Of a stretch of 64,000 nucleotides of DNA, positions 19,229 to 28,036 are shown piece by piece. Source of the DNA: Sphingobium faniae (lineage in GTDB: Bacteria > Pseudomonadota > Alphaproteobacteria > Sphingomonadales > Sphingomonadaceae); contig FMTU01000002.1 in NCBI GenBank assembly GCA_900100475.1, forward strand, positions 372,001-436,000, in the 5' to 3' direction. The position numbers and the translations under genes were made by a program. Under the pieces are notes generated by a model that did no database searches, was not told the DNA's origin, and saw only the letters and a program-made list of their open reading frames with translations. Each line of letters begins with the position of its first letter. Within the stretch, counting starts at the first letter, position 1.

Positions 19229-19599
19229 GACTTCAGCCCTTTCAATATGCCTTCCAGTTCCGCGATGTCATCCGCCGTCAACTGGTCCTGTTGGGCCAGT
19301 TGCGCGATCAGCGGCGATATGCGCCCGCCGAACAGGCGATTGACGAAGCGGCCCGATTCGCTCGCGACATAGTCTTCCCGCGCGACCATGGGACGATAGA
19401 GGAAACGGCGGCCGTCCTGATCGGCGGCGATGATATCCTTCGCCATCAGGCGAGACAACAGCGTCTTGACGGTCTGGATGCTCCAGCCGCGATCCGCCGT
19501 CACCTGACCAGCGACATCGGCAGCGGTGAGCGGAGCGCGGTGCCACAGCGCCTCCATCACCACCAGTTCGGCTTCGCTGATTTTTTCGCTGACAGCCAT
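19225..19599 (-). CDS. BlaI/MecI/CopY-family repressor
   Basis: A 124-residue winged-helix repressor (ISEAELVVMEALWHRAPLTAADV, WSIQTVKTLLSRLMAKDII) with a C-terminal dimerisation part carrying the protease-sensitive region. The ATG at 19599 is chosen; an in-frame TTG at 19626 would begin inside the operator. The next gene encodes its BlaR1-like partner. The two perfect TACA-N2-TGTA operators just upstream make autoregulation likely. No beta-lactamase or other obvious target gene lies in the window. Confidence 0.9.
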   Translation of the reverse strand: MAVSEKISEAELVVMEALWHRAPLTAADVAGQVTADRGWSIQTVKTLLSRLMAKDIIAADQDGRRFLYRPMVAREDYVASESGRFVNRLFGGRISPLIAQLAQQDQLTADDIAELEGILKGLKS

Positions 19600-19625
19600 G
19601 ATGCGCTTCGAGTCCCGAGTCTTCA

Positions 19626-19660
19626 ACTACATATGTAGTCGCATTGATTACATGTGTAGT
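19626..19660 (-). promoter_or_regulatory. Twin BlaI-type operators
   Basis: Two dyads lie just upstream of the repressor start: 19626-19639 (perfect 14-bp palindrome with core TACATATGTA) and 19647-19660 (core TACATGTGTA). They are 21 bp apart centre to centre, two helical turns, and match the TACA-N2-TGTA consensus known for BlaI/MecI/CopY. The rest of the gap (19661-19889) shows no gene. Confidence 0.8.
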
Positions 19661-19889
19661 CAACAGAACAGATGGGAACGGGCGCGGCTTTCCCGTGCGG
19701 ATCGTCGGGATATTTTACATTCACGCTGTTCGGCGCAGAGGCATTAACCTTTGGAAGGGAGCTTTTCCTGCGCTTTTCCGCTCTGGCATGACGCTTGCGT
19801 CCTGAAAGCCGTTCCCGACCGTTCAACTATCGGGGGATGCAGGCCGATCTCCGCCGCATCCCCCACCCGGTCCTCTCCAAAAACGGCAC

Positions 19890-19919
19890 AAAAAAAGCGG
19901 CCCGAAATCTCGGACCGCT
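19890..19919 (-). terminator. Rho-independent terminator of the grxD operon
   Basis: A 10-bp stem with one G-U pair (19896-19905 with 19910-19919), short loop, followed on the minus strand by a run of seven T residues. It lies 25 bp after the grxD stop. Confidence 0.85.
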
Positions 19920-19943
19920 CTCCCGAACGCTCACAATCCCATG

Positions 19944-20276
19944 TCAGTTAGCAGAAGCCACGCCCTGATCGGTCATCAACTGCTCCAATTCGCCCGCTTC
20001 ATACATTTCCATCATGATATCGCTGCCGCCGACAAATTCGCCTTTCACATAAAGCTGGGGAATGGTCGGCCAGTCGGAGAAGGACTTGATTCCCTGACGA
20101 ATCCCCTGATCCTGCAACACGTCGACGCTTTCATAGGCGACGCTCAGATGCTCCAATATGGCGATGGCGCGGCTGGAAAAACCGCATTGCGGGAAAAGCG
20201 GCGTCCCCTTCATGAAGAGCACCACGTCATTGCCATTGACGATATCGGCGATCCGCTGCTGCACGGCGTCGTTCAT
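19944..20276 (-). CDS. grxD: Monothiol glutaredoxin (Grx4 type)
   Basis: A 110-residue CGFS glutaredoxin: the active-site loop PQCGFSSRA is at about residues 30-38 and the glutathione-binding WPTIPQLYVKGEFVGGSDI follows. These proteins carry a glutathione-ligated 2Fe-2S cluster, hand it to target proteins and partner with BolA. The bolA gene directly upstream in the same direction fits this partnership. Confidence 0.95.
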   Translation of the reverse strand: MNDAVQQRIADIVNGNDVVLFMKGTPLFPQCGFSSRAIAILEHLSVAYESVDVLQDQGIRQGIKSFSDWPTIPQLYVKGEFVGGSDIMMEMYEAGELEQLMTDQGVASAN

Positions 20277-20336
20277 GAATTCGGTCCATTCCTGTCTGGC
20301 GCCCGCATCCCGCGAGCGCGCATCATTTGCTGCCGC

Positions 20337-20570
20337 CTAGTTGGGAACGGCGGTGGTCAGTTGCAAGGCATGAAGCACGCCGCCCATCCGGCCGCCGAGC
20401 GCGGCATAGACGGCGCGCTGCTGCGCCACGCGAGTCAGTCCGCGAAAGCTTTCCGACACGACACGGGCGGCATAATGATCGCCGTCGCCGGCAAGATCGG
20501 TGATCTCCACCTGCGCGTCCGGAATGGCGGCACGGATCATGTCGGCGATTTCATCGGCGGCCATCGGCAT
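20337..20570 (-). CDS. bolA: BolA-family protein
   Basis: A 77-residue BolA-fold protein (MAADEIADMIRAAIPDAQVEITDLAGDGDHYAARVVSESF, cited in parts), with the conserved DHYAARVVS strand and a C-terminal HALQLTT helix. BolA proteins form 2Fe-2S heterodimers with CGFS glutaredoxins in iron homeostasis. A second in-frame ATG at 20564 is also possible. The 60-bp gap to grxD and shared strand indicate one operon with grxD. Confidence 0.92.
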   Translation of the reverse strand: MPMAADEIADMIRAAIPDAQVEITDLAGDGDHYAARVVSESFRGLTRVAQQRAVYAALGGRMGGVLHALQLTTAVPN

Positions 20571-20594
20571 GGCGGTTTCCCCTGTGCTGTGCCT

Positions 20595-20921
20595 TCAGGA
20601 CTGCGCTTCGATGAACTGGCGGCGCGCGATGACCTGCTGTTCTTCGAGCGCCGCGCGCACGGAGGGTTCGTCAATGTCCACGCCAGCCTGCGTCATGTCG
20701 CCCAGGATCTTGCGGATCACGTCCTCGTCGCCCGCTTCCTCGAAATCAGCCTGCACCACGGCCTTCGCATAGGCGTCCGTCTCTTCCGGCGTCAGGCCCA
20801 TTTTCGCGGCCGCCCATTCGCCCACCAGGCGATTGCGGCGCGCCTGAATGCGGAACTGCATTTCCGCGTCATGCGCGAACATATTTTCAAAGGCCCGTTC
20901 GCGATCGTCAAAAGTGGTCAT
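20595..20921 (-). CDS. F1Fo-ATPase inhibitor subunit zeta (DUF1476)
   Basis: A 108-residue helical protein of the DUF1476 family (FDDRERAFENMFAHDAEMQFRIQARRNRLVGEWAA at its N-terminus, quoted in part as FDDRERAFENMFAHD). In Paracoccus this is the zeta subunit, which inserts into F1 and blocks ATP hydrolysis; it is restricted to alphaproteobacteria. It precedes bolA-grxD on the same strand with a 24-bp gap, so it probably heads that operon. Confidence 0.9.
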   Translation of the reverse strand: MTTFDDRERAFENMFAHDAEMQFRIQARRNRLVGEWAAAKMGLTPEETDAYAKAVVQADFEEAGDEDVIRKILGDMTQAGVDIDEPSVRAALEEQQVIARRQFIEAQS

Positions 20922-20977
20922 GCTATGCCCTGTTCAAAAGCTCGTTGTCCTTGTCGCAGATATGCCGAACCGCGCGC

Positions 20978-21571
20978 TTAAGCAACGGTCGGAACGAGCC
21001 AGGGCTTTTCGACCGCAAGCCGGCCTTCAAAACGGTCAATCTCGCTCCTGTTATCGAGCGTCAGGCCGATTTCATCCAGACCGCCCAGCAGGCAATGCTT
21101 GCGAAAGGGGTCGATCTCGAACCGGAAGCGGTCCTGAAACCGGGTCGTCACCGTCTGCTCTTCCAGATTCACATGAATCGGATCGGTCTTCGCGACTTCC
21201 ATCAGGCGATCAATCGCCTCCTGCGGCAGCACCACGGTCAGGATGCCGTTCTTGAAGGCATTGCCGGAGAAAATGTCCGAAAAGCTGGGCGCCATCACCA
21301 CCTTGACGCCAAGGTCCGCCAACGCCCATGCCGCATGTTCGCGGCTGGAACCGCAGCCGAAATTGTCGCCCGCGATCAGGATCGGGCTGCCCGCATATTC
21401 CGGGTCGTCGAAGACATTGCCCGGTTCCTTGCGGAGCACTTCGAACGCCCCCCTGCCCAGTCCCTCACGACTGATCGTCTTCAACCAATGCGCGGGGATG
21501 ACGATGTCGGTGTCGACATTCTTCATGCCGAACGGATAGGCCCGGCCTTCGACTTCAGTCAGTTTTTCCAT
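20978..21571 (-). CDS. leuD: 3-isopropylmalate dehydratase small subunit
   Basis: Forms isopropylmalate isomerase with LeuC in leucine biosynthesis. The 197-residue protein contains the swivelling-domain signature [17 protein letters not shown] and the [12 protein letters not shown] start region. Its ATG shares one base with the stop of a 37-residue ORF (TGATG), which in turn overlaps leuC, so all three are translationally coupled in the order leuC, micro-ORF, leuD. Confidence 0.96.
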   Translation of the reverse strand: MEKLTEVEGRAYPFGMKNVDTDIVIPAHWLKTISREGLGRGAFEVLRKEPGNVFDDPEYAGSPILIAGDNFGCGSSREHAAWALADLGVKVVMAPSFSDIFSGNAFKNGILTVVLPQEAIDRLMEVAKTDPIHVNLEEQTVTTRFQDRFRFEIDPFRKHCLLGGLDEIGLTLDNRSEIDRFEGRLAVEKPWLVPTVA

Positions 21572-21684
21572 CAGTGGACCTGTTTTGCCTCCGCGGCGGG
21601 ACCGCCTTCGGCGCGACCCAGCGTCGCGGCCATGGCGGCGCTTGCCAGCGCACCCAATGTGAGCAACCAGAAAATCTTCTTCAT
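21571..21684 (-). CDS. 37-residue micro-ORF between leuC and leuD
   Basis: A very short frame, [20 protein letters not shown] followed by a polar tail ending EAKQVH. It has the form of a signal peptide or single membrane helix with a small periplasmic remainder. Its ATG overlaps the leuC stop (ATGA) and its stop overlaps the leuD start (TGATG). These exact overlaps on both sides, and conserved-looking hydrophobic codons, argue for real translation. It might encode a small membrane protein or serve to carry ribosomes into leuD. No family recognised. Confidence 0.6.
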   Translation of the reverse strand: MKKIFWLLTLGALASAAMAATLGRAEGGPAAEAKQVH

Positions 21685-23132
21685 GCGACCGCCCCCTCTT
21701 TATCGTTCAGCAATTCACGCACATCCGTCAGCCGGCCGGTCACCGCCGCCGCCGCCGCCATGATCGGCGAGACGAGATGCGTGCGCGATCCCGGACCCTG
21801 CCGCCCCATGAAATTGCGGTTGCTGGTCGATGCGCAGCGTTCGCCCGCAGGCACCTTGTCCGGGTTCATGCCGAGGCATGCTGAACAGCCCGGCTCGCGC
21901 CATTCAAAGCCCGCTTCCCTGAAAATGCTGTCCAGTCCTTCGGCCTCCGCCTGCAATTTGACGAGGCCCGAACCGGGAACCACCATCGCCTGCTTGATGC
22001 CGCTCGCGATGTGGCGTCCCTTGAGCAGGGAGGCGGCGGCGCGCAAATCCTCGATCCGGCTGTTGGTGCAACTGCCGATGAAGATATGTTCGACAGGCAC
22101 GTCCTGCATCCGCTGGCCGGGCTTGAGGCCCATATAATCGAGCGACTTCTGCGCGGCGGCGCGCTTGGAGGCGTCGGCAAAGCTATCCGGGTCGGGAACG
22201 ACGCCGGTCACGGGCACCACATCTTCCGGGCTTGTGCCCCATGTGACATTGGGCACGATGTCGGCCGCGTCGATCACCACCACCTTGTCGAAAACCGCGC
22301 CTTCATCGCTCTTGAGCGTTTTCCACCATGCGACGGCCGCATCCCACGCCTCATCCTTGGGAGCCATGGGGCGGCCCTTCAGATAGGCAAAGGTCTTGTC
22401 ATCGGGCGCGAACAAACCGGAGCGCGCGCCCGCTTCGATCGACATGTTGGCGACGGTCAGCCGCCCCTCGATGGACATGTCGCGGAACACGGAACCGCGA
22501 TATTCCATGACATAGCCGGTGCCGCCCGCCGTGCCGATCTGCTGGCAGATGGCGAGCGCCACATCCTTGGGAGTCACGCCAAAGCCCAGTTCGCCGTCAA
22601 TGCGGACTTCCATCGTCTTCGAAGGCTTGAGCAGCAGCGTCTGGGTAGCGAGCACATGCTCCACCTCGCTGGTGCCGATGCCAAAGGCCAGCGCGCCCAG
22701 AGCGCCATGCGAACTGGTGTGGCTGTCGCCGCAGACCAGCGTCGTGCCGGGCAGCGTGAACCCCTGTTCCGGCCCGACCACATGGACGATGCCCTGCTGC
22801 GGATCGGCATCGCCGAACAGACGCACGCCGAATTCCGGCGCATTCTTTTCCAGCGCGGCCAATTGCTGCGCGCTTTGCGGGTCAGCGATCGGGATGCGGT
22901 TGCCCTGCGCGTCGCGGCGCGGCGTCGTGGGCAAATTATGATCCGGCACCGCCAGCGTCAGGTCGGGACGGCGCACCTTGCGCCCGGCAAGGCGCAGGCC
23001 TTCGAAAGCTTGAGGACTCGTCACCTCATGGACAAGGTGACGGTCGATATAGATGAGGCAGGTTCCATCGGGACGGCGTTCGACAACGTGGGCGTCCCAG
23101 ATCTTTTCGTAAAGCGTGCTCGGTTTAACCAT
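21681..23132 (-). CDS. leuC: 3-isopropylmalate dehydratase large subunit
   Basis: Large subunit of isopropylmalate isomerase, an aconitase-fold enzyme with a 4Fe-4S cluster. The 483-residue protein has the LeuC signatures [30 protein letters not shown] (in part: [15 protein letters not shown]), the cluster cysteines in IGSCTNSR and [10 protein letters not shown], and NRNFMGRQG near the C-terminus. No 2-isopropylmalate synthase gene is nearby. A 270-bp gap with a terminator for aceA separates it from the next gene upstream. Confidence 0.96.
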   Translation of the reverse strand: MVKPSTLYEKIWDAHVVERRPDGTCLIYIDRHLVHEVTSPQAFEGLRLAGRKVRRPDLTLAVPDHNLPTTPRRDAQGNRIPIADPQSAQQLAALEKNAPEFGVRLFGDADPQQGIVHVVGPEQGFTLPGTTLVCGDSHTSSHGALGALAFGIGTSEVEHVLATQTLLLKPSKTMEVRIDGELGFGVTPKDVALAICQQIGTAGGTGYVMEYRGSVFRDMSIEGRLTVANMSIEAGARSGLFAPDDKTFAYLKGRPMAPKDEAWDAAVAWWKTLKSDEGAVFDKVVVIDAADIVPNVTWGTSPEDVVPVTGVVPDPDSFADASKRAAAQKSLDYMGLKPGQRMQDVPVEHIFIGSCTNSRIEDLRAAASLLKGRHIASGIKQAMVVPGSGLVKLQAEAEGLDSIFREAGFEWREPGCSACLGMNPDKVPAGERCASTSNRNFMGRQGPGSRTHLVSPIMAAAAAVTGRLTDVRELLNDKEGAVA

Positions 23133-23246
23133 GATCCCTTCCCCCTAGACCTGTCGGGCGCTCGGCGAAAGAGGAAATGGAGCCTGAATCCGCCGTTTCA
23201 CCGCCCCGACGAACAAGAAAGTGAAGCAACACCCTTTCCCGCCGTC

Positions 23247-23284
23247 AAAAAAGACGGCCCGGAGCATGTCTGCACCGAGCCGTC
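23247..23284 (-). terminator. Rho-independent terminator of aceA
   Basis: A 10-bp stem with one mismatch (23253-23262 with 23275-23284) and a 12-base loop, followed on the minus strand by six T residues (23252-23247). It lies about 120 bp after the aceA stop; the rest of 23133-23402 shows no gene. Confidence 0.65.
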
Positions 23285-23402
23285 AGTCCTTCCACCCTTA
23301 TCGCAAGGAGCAAAGATGCCCCTGCGACATGGTTTTCACGGCCCCAGCCGCAAAACTTTTCCGCAAGCCTGTCAGGCCGCGAACGGGTTCCCCCGCGGCC
23401 CT

Positions 23403-25010
23403 TCAGGCCGCAAACTGGTTCATCGTGTTGTGGACGCCACCCGCCTTCAGCGCGGCTTCCCCGGCGAAATATTCCTTATGATCATCGCCGATGTCGGAAC
23501 CCGACATGTTCTGATGCTTCACGCAAGCGATGCCCTGACGGATTTCCTTGCGCTGGACACCTGCGACATAACCGAGCATCCCGGCCTCGCCGAAATATTC
23601 CTTGGCCAGATTGTCGGTGCTGAGCGCCGCCGTATGATAGGTCGGCAGCGTGATGAGGTGATGGAAGATGCCTGCGCGGGCCGCTGCATCCTTCTGAAAG
23701 GTACGAATCTTCTCATCAGCTTCGGCTGCGAGGTCGGTCGCGTCATAGTCCGCGCTCATCAGCCGGGCGCGGTCATAGGCGCCAACGTCCTTGCCTTCCG
23801 CCTGCCAGTTGTCGAACACCTGCTGACGGAAGTTCAGCGTCCAGTTGAAGCTGGGCGAGTTGTTGTAGACCAGCTTGGCGTTGGGGATGACTTCGCGGAT
23901 GCGGTCGACCATGCCGGCGATCTGTTCGACATGCGGCTTTTCCGTCTCGATCCAGAGCAGGTCCGCGCCATTTTGAAGCGACGTGATGCAATCGAGAACG
24001 CAGCGATCCTCGCCGGTGCCGGTGCGGAACTGGAACAGGTTGGACGGCAGACGCTTGGGACGCAGCAGCTTGCCTTCGCGGCTGATGATGACCTCGCCAT
24101 TGCCGATATTGGTCAGGTCGACATCTTCGCAATCGAGGAAGCTGTTATACTGGTCGCCAATGTCGCCCGGCTCGCGGCTGTAAGCGATCTGCTTGGTGAG
24201 GCCAGCGCCCAGCGAGTCCGTGCGGGAGACGATGATGCCGTCGTCCACGCCCAGTTCCAGGAAGGCGTAACGGCAGGCGCGGATCTTCGCGAGGAAGTCT
24301 TCATGCGGGACCGTGACCTTGCCGTCCTGATGGCCGCACTGCTTTTCGTCCGACACCTGGTTTTCGATCTGCAACGCGCAGGCGCCCGCTTCGATCATCT
24401 TCTTGGCGAGGAGATAAGTTGCTTCCGCATTGCCAAAACCAGCGTCGATATCCGCGATGATCGGGACGACATGGGTTTCATAATTGTCGATGGCGTGGGT
24501 CAGGCGCTGGATTTCGACATCGTTGCCAGCCTCGCGCGCCGCGTCGAGATCGCGGAACAACAGGCTCAGTTCGCGGGCGTCGGCCTGGCGCAGGAAGGTG
24601 TAGAGTTCCTCGATCAGCGCGGGGACGCTGGTCTTTTCATGCATCGACTGGTCGGGCAGCGGGCCGAATTCGGAACGCAGCGCGGCGACCATCCAGCCGG
24701 AAAGGTAGAGATACTTCCCCTTGGTCGTGCCGAAATGCTTCTTGATCGAGATCAGCTTCTGCTGCCCGATGAAACCGTGCCAGCAACCAAGCGACTGGGT
24801 ATAGGCCGCCGGATCAGCGTCATAGGCCGCCATGTCGCGGCGCATGATCCCGGCGGTGTAACGCGCGATGTCGAGGCCGGTGTGAAAGCGGTTCTGAAGG
24901 CGCATGCGGGCGACGGATGCGGGCGCGATGCCGTCCCAATGGCCCTGTCCGCCGATCAACGTGTCGGCCTTCGCGATTTCCTGGCTGTAAGTCATGAGCA
25001 TCGATTCCAT
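23403..25010 (-). CDS. aceA: Isocitrate lyase
   Basis: First enzyme of the glyoxylate shunt: isocitrate to glyoxylate plus succinate, needed for growth on acetate and fatty acids. The 535-residue protein is of the long type. The catalytic-loop motif is KQCGH (canonical KKCGH) in SDEKQCGHQDGK; upstream DIDAGFGN binds Mg2+, and NNSPSFNW near residue 395 is the usual substrate-binding segment. The start may be ATG 25010, or ATG 24995 giving MTYSQEIAKADTL. The divergent gene encodes its likely regulator and the operator lies between them. Confidence 0.95.
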   Translation of the reverse strand: MESMLMTYSQEIAKADTLIGGQGHWDGIAPASVARMRLQNRFHTGLDIARYTAGIMRRDMAAYDADPAAYTQSLGCWHGFIGQQKLISIKKHFGTTKGKYLYLSGWMVAALRSEFGPLPDQSMHEKTSVPALIEELYTFLRQADARELSLLFRDLDAAREAGNDVEIQRLTHAIDNYETHVVPIIADIDAGFGNAEATYLLAKKMIEAGACALQIENQVSDEKQCGHQDGKVTVPHEDFLAKIRACRYAFLELGVDDGIIVSRTDSLGAGLTKQIAYSREPGDIGDQYNSFLDCEDVDLTNIGNGEVIISREGKLLRPKRLPSNLFQFRTGTGEDRCVLDCITSLQNGADLLWIETEKPHVEQIAGMVDRIREVIPNAKLVYNNSPSFNWTLNFRQQVFDNWQAEGKDVGAYDRARLMSADYDATDLAAEADEKIRTFQKDAAARAGIFHHLITLPTYHTAALSTDNLAKEYFGEAGMLGYVAGVQRKEIRQGIACVKHQNMSGSDIGDDHKEYFAGEAALKAGGVHNTMNQFAA

Positions 25011-25091
25011 GCATTTGGGGGGTTACATACTGGCATCGCCGTAAAAGGGACGAGGTGCCGCTGACAGCCCGCGCGAAGTTCAGTTGTCGAT

Positions 25092-25122
25092 CTTTACAAA
25101 AATCTGGTGTAAAGTTGTAAAG
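25092..25122. promoter_or_regulatory. Operator between aceA and the ScfR-type regulator gene
   Basis: CTTTACA at 25092-25098 faces TGTAAAG at 25108-25114, a perfect 7-bp inverted repeat with a 9-base gap, and a third half-site TGTAAAG follows at 25116-25122. It sits in the 135-bp divergent promoter region. The regulator encoded next door is the obvious candidate to bind it; this is inferred. Confidence 0.65.
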
Positions 25123-25145
25123 CCTGCACAGGAGCACTGAACAAG

Positions 25146-26549
25146 ATGGCCAAGGATCGCCCGGTTTACATGGGGCCGCGCTTGCGGCGACTGCGGCGCG
25201 AATTGGGGCTGACACAGTCGGACATGGCGACCGATCTGGAGATTTCCGCGAGCTATGTCGCGTTGCTGGAGCGGAACCAGCGGCCGCTGACCGCCGACAT
25301 GCTGCTGCGGCTGGCGCGGACCTATCGGCTCGACATGAGCGAACTGGCAGGAGACGGCGGCGCGGAACAGACGTCGCGATTGCAGGCGGTGCTGAAAGAC
25401 CCGATGTTCGCCGACATCGACCTGCCGGCGCTCGCGACGCAGGATGTCGCGGTCAACTATCCGGGCATGACCGAGGCACTGCTTCGGCTCCACACGGCCT
25501 ATCGCGAAGAGCAGCTCGCGCTGGCCGACAGGGGTGCGGGCGGCGGGCGCGAGGAGGTCGCGGATGCGCCCGATCCCGTGGCGGAATCGCGGCGCTTCGT
25601 GGCGGCGCGACGGAACAGCTTCCCGCTGCTGGACGATATGGCGGAAACGCTGGCGGCGGGAATCGAGGAGGCGGGCGGATTGAGCGGCTGGCTCAAGGCG
25701 AAGCATGGCCTGCGGGTGCGCCGCCTCCCTTCGGACGTCATGGCCGGGTCGATGCGGCGGCTGGACCGGCATCGCGACGCGGTGCTGATCGACGATGCGC
25801 TGGACGGGGCCAGCACCAGCTTCCAGCTTGCGCTCCAGATCGCCTATCTGGAGATGCGCAAAGCCTTCGACACGCTGTTGAAGGAAGGACAGTTCGCCAG
25901 CGAGAGCGGACGGCGGCTGACGCGGCGGGCGCTGGCCAGCTATGGCGCGGCGGCGATCCTGATGCCCTATACGGCCTTCGCCAAGGCGGTGGAGGCGCGG
26001 CGTTACGATGTGGAGGCGCTGGCACGGCAGTTCGGCGCGAGCTTCGAACAGACGGCGCACCGGCTGACCACCTTGCAGAAACCGGGGCAGGAACGGGTGC
26101 CCTTCTTCTTCATCCGGGTCGATCCGGCGGGCAATGTCAGCAAGCGGCTGGACGGCGCAGGCTTTCCCTTTGCGCGCCATGGCGGGTCATGCCCGCTCTG
26201 GTCGGTGCATCGCGTGTTCGAAACCCCGCGCGAGGTGGTGACGCAATGGCTGGAACTGCCCGATGGCGAACGGTTCTTCTCCATCGCGCGGTCGGTGCGG
26301 GCGGGCGGCGGCGGCTGGGGAGCGCCCCGCGTCGACCGGGCGATTGCGCTATGCTGCGCGGCGGAACATGCCCATCGGCTGATCTACACGCAGGACGCCG
26401 CCCCTGCCGAGCCGACGCCAATTGGAGTGACGTGCCGCCTGTGCCATCGCAGCCGGTGCATGGCGCGCTCCGCCCCGCCCATCGGGCGCGAGGTGATGCC
26501 CGACGATTTCCGGCAGACCCATGCGCCGTTCGGGTTTGCGGATGGATAA
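25146..26549 (+). CDS. XRE-family short-chain fatty-acyl regulator (ScfR/RamB type)
   Basis: A 467-residue regulator. An N-terminal HTH (GPRLRRLRRELGLTQSDMATDLEISASYVALLERNQR, quoted in part as LGLTQSDMATDLEIS) is followed by a degenerate ImmA/IrrE-like segment (EMRKAFDTLLKEG) and a C-terminal DUF2083 domain with cysteines (GGSCPLW, GVTCRLCHRSRC). This architecture is that of ScfR/RamB regulators of acetate, propionate and glyoxylate metabolism, which use an acyl-CoA as effector. Divergence from aceA supports that role here. Confidence 0.9.
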   Translation: MAKDRPVYMGPRLRRLRRELGLTQSDMATDLEISASYVALLERNQRPLTADMLLRLARTYRLDMSELAGDGGAEQTSRLQAVLKDPMFADIDLPALATQDVAVNYPGMTEALLRLHTAYREEQLALADRGAGGGREEVADAPDPVAESRRFVAARRNSFPLLDDMAETLAAGIEEAGGLSGWLKAKHGLRVRRLPSDVMAGSMRRLDRHRDAVLIDDALDGASTSFQLALQIAYLEMRKAFDTLLKEGQFASESGRRLTRRALASYGAAAILMPYTAFAKAVEARRYDVEALARQFGASFEQTAHRLTTLQKPGQERVPFFFIRVDPAGNVSKRLDGAGFPFARHGGSCPLWSVHRVFETPREVVTQWLELPDGERFFSIARSVRAGGGGWGAPRVDRAIALCCAAEHAHRLIYTQDAAPAEPTPIGVTCRLCHRSRCMARSAPPIGREVMPDDFRQTHAPFGFADG

Positions 26550-26718
26550 CAAACGATGCCCCACCCGGAACGGACTGATTCCGCCCGCACGCAGCCCATC
26601 TTTGCCCATGTGCTTATGCAATCGCTCCTCTGATCACATATTTTGGCTCTTGTTCCATGATCAACTGTTCGGCACCCAGGCCCAGCAGCGAAAAAACGAA
26701 TTACCCTAGGATATTGTC

Positions 26719-27162
26719 ATGAATGATGCAGTGAGCGTGATAAAAAGGATGTTCGGCATCAATGATATTGGGGAGAAAAATCCCGATGTCTTTCCGGACA
26801 CAACCGATGGAGGCCATTCGCCTACTTCCTACTTTCATCCCGAAGTCGTGCACAGCTTGTTTGGTCCAACCGGCACCAAGGAAACACTCGTCGGACGGGA
26901 TGCGTTTCTCACATTTGCCCAGCGCTGCAGCGAAGCCCTTTCAGAACGGCAGGACGAAATTATCGCCATTACCGGCATTGATGAACAATGCGCGTTCGTT
27001 CATGCTCGCGCCTATCGCAAGAGTGCCGCCAGCGGGCAAAGTATCAATTACGAATGGGCCATGCTGTACCGGGTTGAGAATAGCCTGATCACCTATGGCG
27101 CAGACATGCTCGATGCGGACGCCCAAGCCTTCTGGGGTAGCGTTCTATCCACCCCCGCCTAA
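26719..27162 (+). CDS. NTF2/SnoaL-like protein of unknown function
   Basis: A 147-residue protein without a recognised family name. Its second half (HPEVVHSLFGPTGTKETLVGRDAFLTF, quoted in part; AFVHARAYRKSAASGQSINYEWAMLYRVENSLITYGADMLD region) has the cone-shaped pattern of SnoaL/NTF2-like domains, which often act as small enzymes or binding proteins. Base composition and codon use are visibly more AT-rich than neighbours, suggesting recent acquisition. A weak GGAT site precedes the ATG. It stands alone between the regulator and rpmB. Confidence 0.65.
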   Translation: MNDAVSVIKRMFGINDIGEKNPDVFPDTTDGGHSPTSYFHPEVVHSLFGPTGTKETLVGRDAFLTFAQRCSEALSERQDEIIAITGIDEQCAFVHARAYRKSAASGQSINYEWAMLYRVENSLITYGADMLDADAQAFWGSVLSTPA

Positions 27163-27178
27163 AGCGCAAGATAACCCA

Positions 27179-27210
27179 GCGGCTCATCTTCTCCGAAGAA
27201 AATGAGCCGC
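27179..27210 (+). terminator. Possible terminator after the NTF2-like gene
   Basis: A perfect 9-bp stem (27179-27187 with 27202-27210) with a 14-base loop lies 16 bp after the stop codon. There is no T run after it, so it may be an RNA-stabilising hairpin rather than an intrinsic terminator. Confidence 0.4.
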
Positions 27211-27256
27211 AATCGCGCAGAACTCCGCAAACTGTCCTGCATCCTATCACCCCACG

Positions 27257-27283
27257 AAAAAAGCGGCCTGTTGCCAGACCGCT
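27257..27283 (-). terminator. Rho-independent terminator of rpmB
   Basis: A 9-bp stem with one G-U pair (27262-27270 with 27275-27283), tetraloop, followed on the minus strand by six T residues. It lies 27 bp after the rpmB stop. Confidence 0.85.
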
Positions 27284-27309
27284 CTTTTCACCGAAACGAA
27301 TCGGGGGAA

Positions 27310-27603
27310 TCAGGCTGCGACGGCAGCCTTCTTCTTGGCGATGTCGCGCTTCAGGCGCTGGGCCTTGAGCGACAGCTTGTCGTCGCTGGTCTTCAGCAGC
27401 CAGTTGTCGAGGCCTCCATTATGTTCGACCGAACGCAGGCCGTGGGTCGACACGCGCAGCTTCACGCCCTTTTCCAGGGATTCGGAGATCAGCGTGACAT
27501 TCTGCAGGTTGGGCAGGAACACACGCTTCGTCTTGTTATTGGCGTGGGAAACATTGTGCCCCACCTGGCGACCCTTGCCGGTCAGCTCGCAAATGCGCGA
27601 CAT
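27310..27603 (-). CDS. rpmB: 50S ribosomal protein L28
   Basis: A 97-residue large-subunit protein with the L28 start [20 protein letters not shown] and the segment [14 protein letters not shown]. The C-terminal basic helix ([16 protein letters not shown]) is typical of the alphaproteobacterial form. It forms a single-gene unit with its own terminator. Confidence 0.97.
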   Translation of the reverse strand: MSRICELTGKGRQVGHNVSHANNKTKRVFLPNLQNVTLISESLEKGVKLRVSTHGLRSVEHNGGLDNWLLKTSDDKLSLKAQRLKRDIAKKKAAVAA

Positions 27604-27775
27604 AATCTATTCAACCTTGCTGTTCGGTTTCGTTCGGAAAGCCGCGCCAGTAACGGGATTCCCCATGCCCGTCAAGCCATCGGGCGACCCGGATCATGCC
27701 GCCATCGCAACCTTTTGCAAGAGCCGGGCGTTGCTGCCCCTATATTCCAGACCTGTATTCCGAAGGAGGGTAAAA

Positions 27776-27997
27776 ATGCGAGTCATCGGTGGAATATTGC
27801 TGATCGTGCTGCTGATTCTGGCGGCGGGCATCGCGACGGGTTTCATCGACCTGCAAAAGACGCGGGAAGGCAGCCTGCCCGAAGTGTCCGTCAAGGGCGG
27901 CCAGCTTCCTCGATATGATGCGAATGTCGCCAAGGTGGAGGTGGGAAGCCGTAACGAAACGGTCGAAGTGCCCACCGTGGACGTGAAGAAGCCCTGA
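27776..27997 (+). CDS. Small single-span membrane protein
   Basis: A 73-residue protein: one N-terminal membrane helix (MRVIGGILLIVLLILAAGIA) and a soluble tail that ends in a repeating Val/Glu pattern (VEVGSRNETVEVPTVDV). A very strong ribosome-binding site (GGAGGG) lies 6-7 bases before the ATG at 27776. No family name recognised; short helix-plus-tail proteins of this kind occur before tadA in sphingomonads in my recollection. Function unknown. Confidence 0.75.
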   Translation: MRVIGGILLIVLLILAAGIATGFIDLQKTREGSLPEVSVKGGQLPRYDANVAKVEVGSRNETVEVPTVDVKKP

Positions 27998-28036
27998 TCG
28001 TTTCGCAGGCGCCGATAGCGTGATACAGGGCGGCCC

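Noticed and set aside
22011-25064. 1017-codon open frame on the plus strand
   Set aside because: It is antisense to leuC and aceA, spans the terminator between them, and has no recognisable domain.
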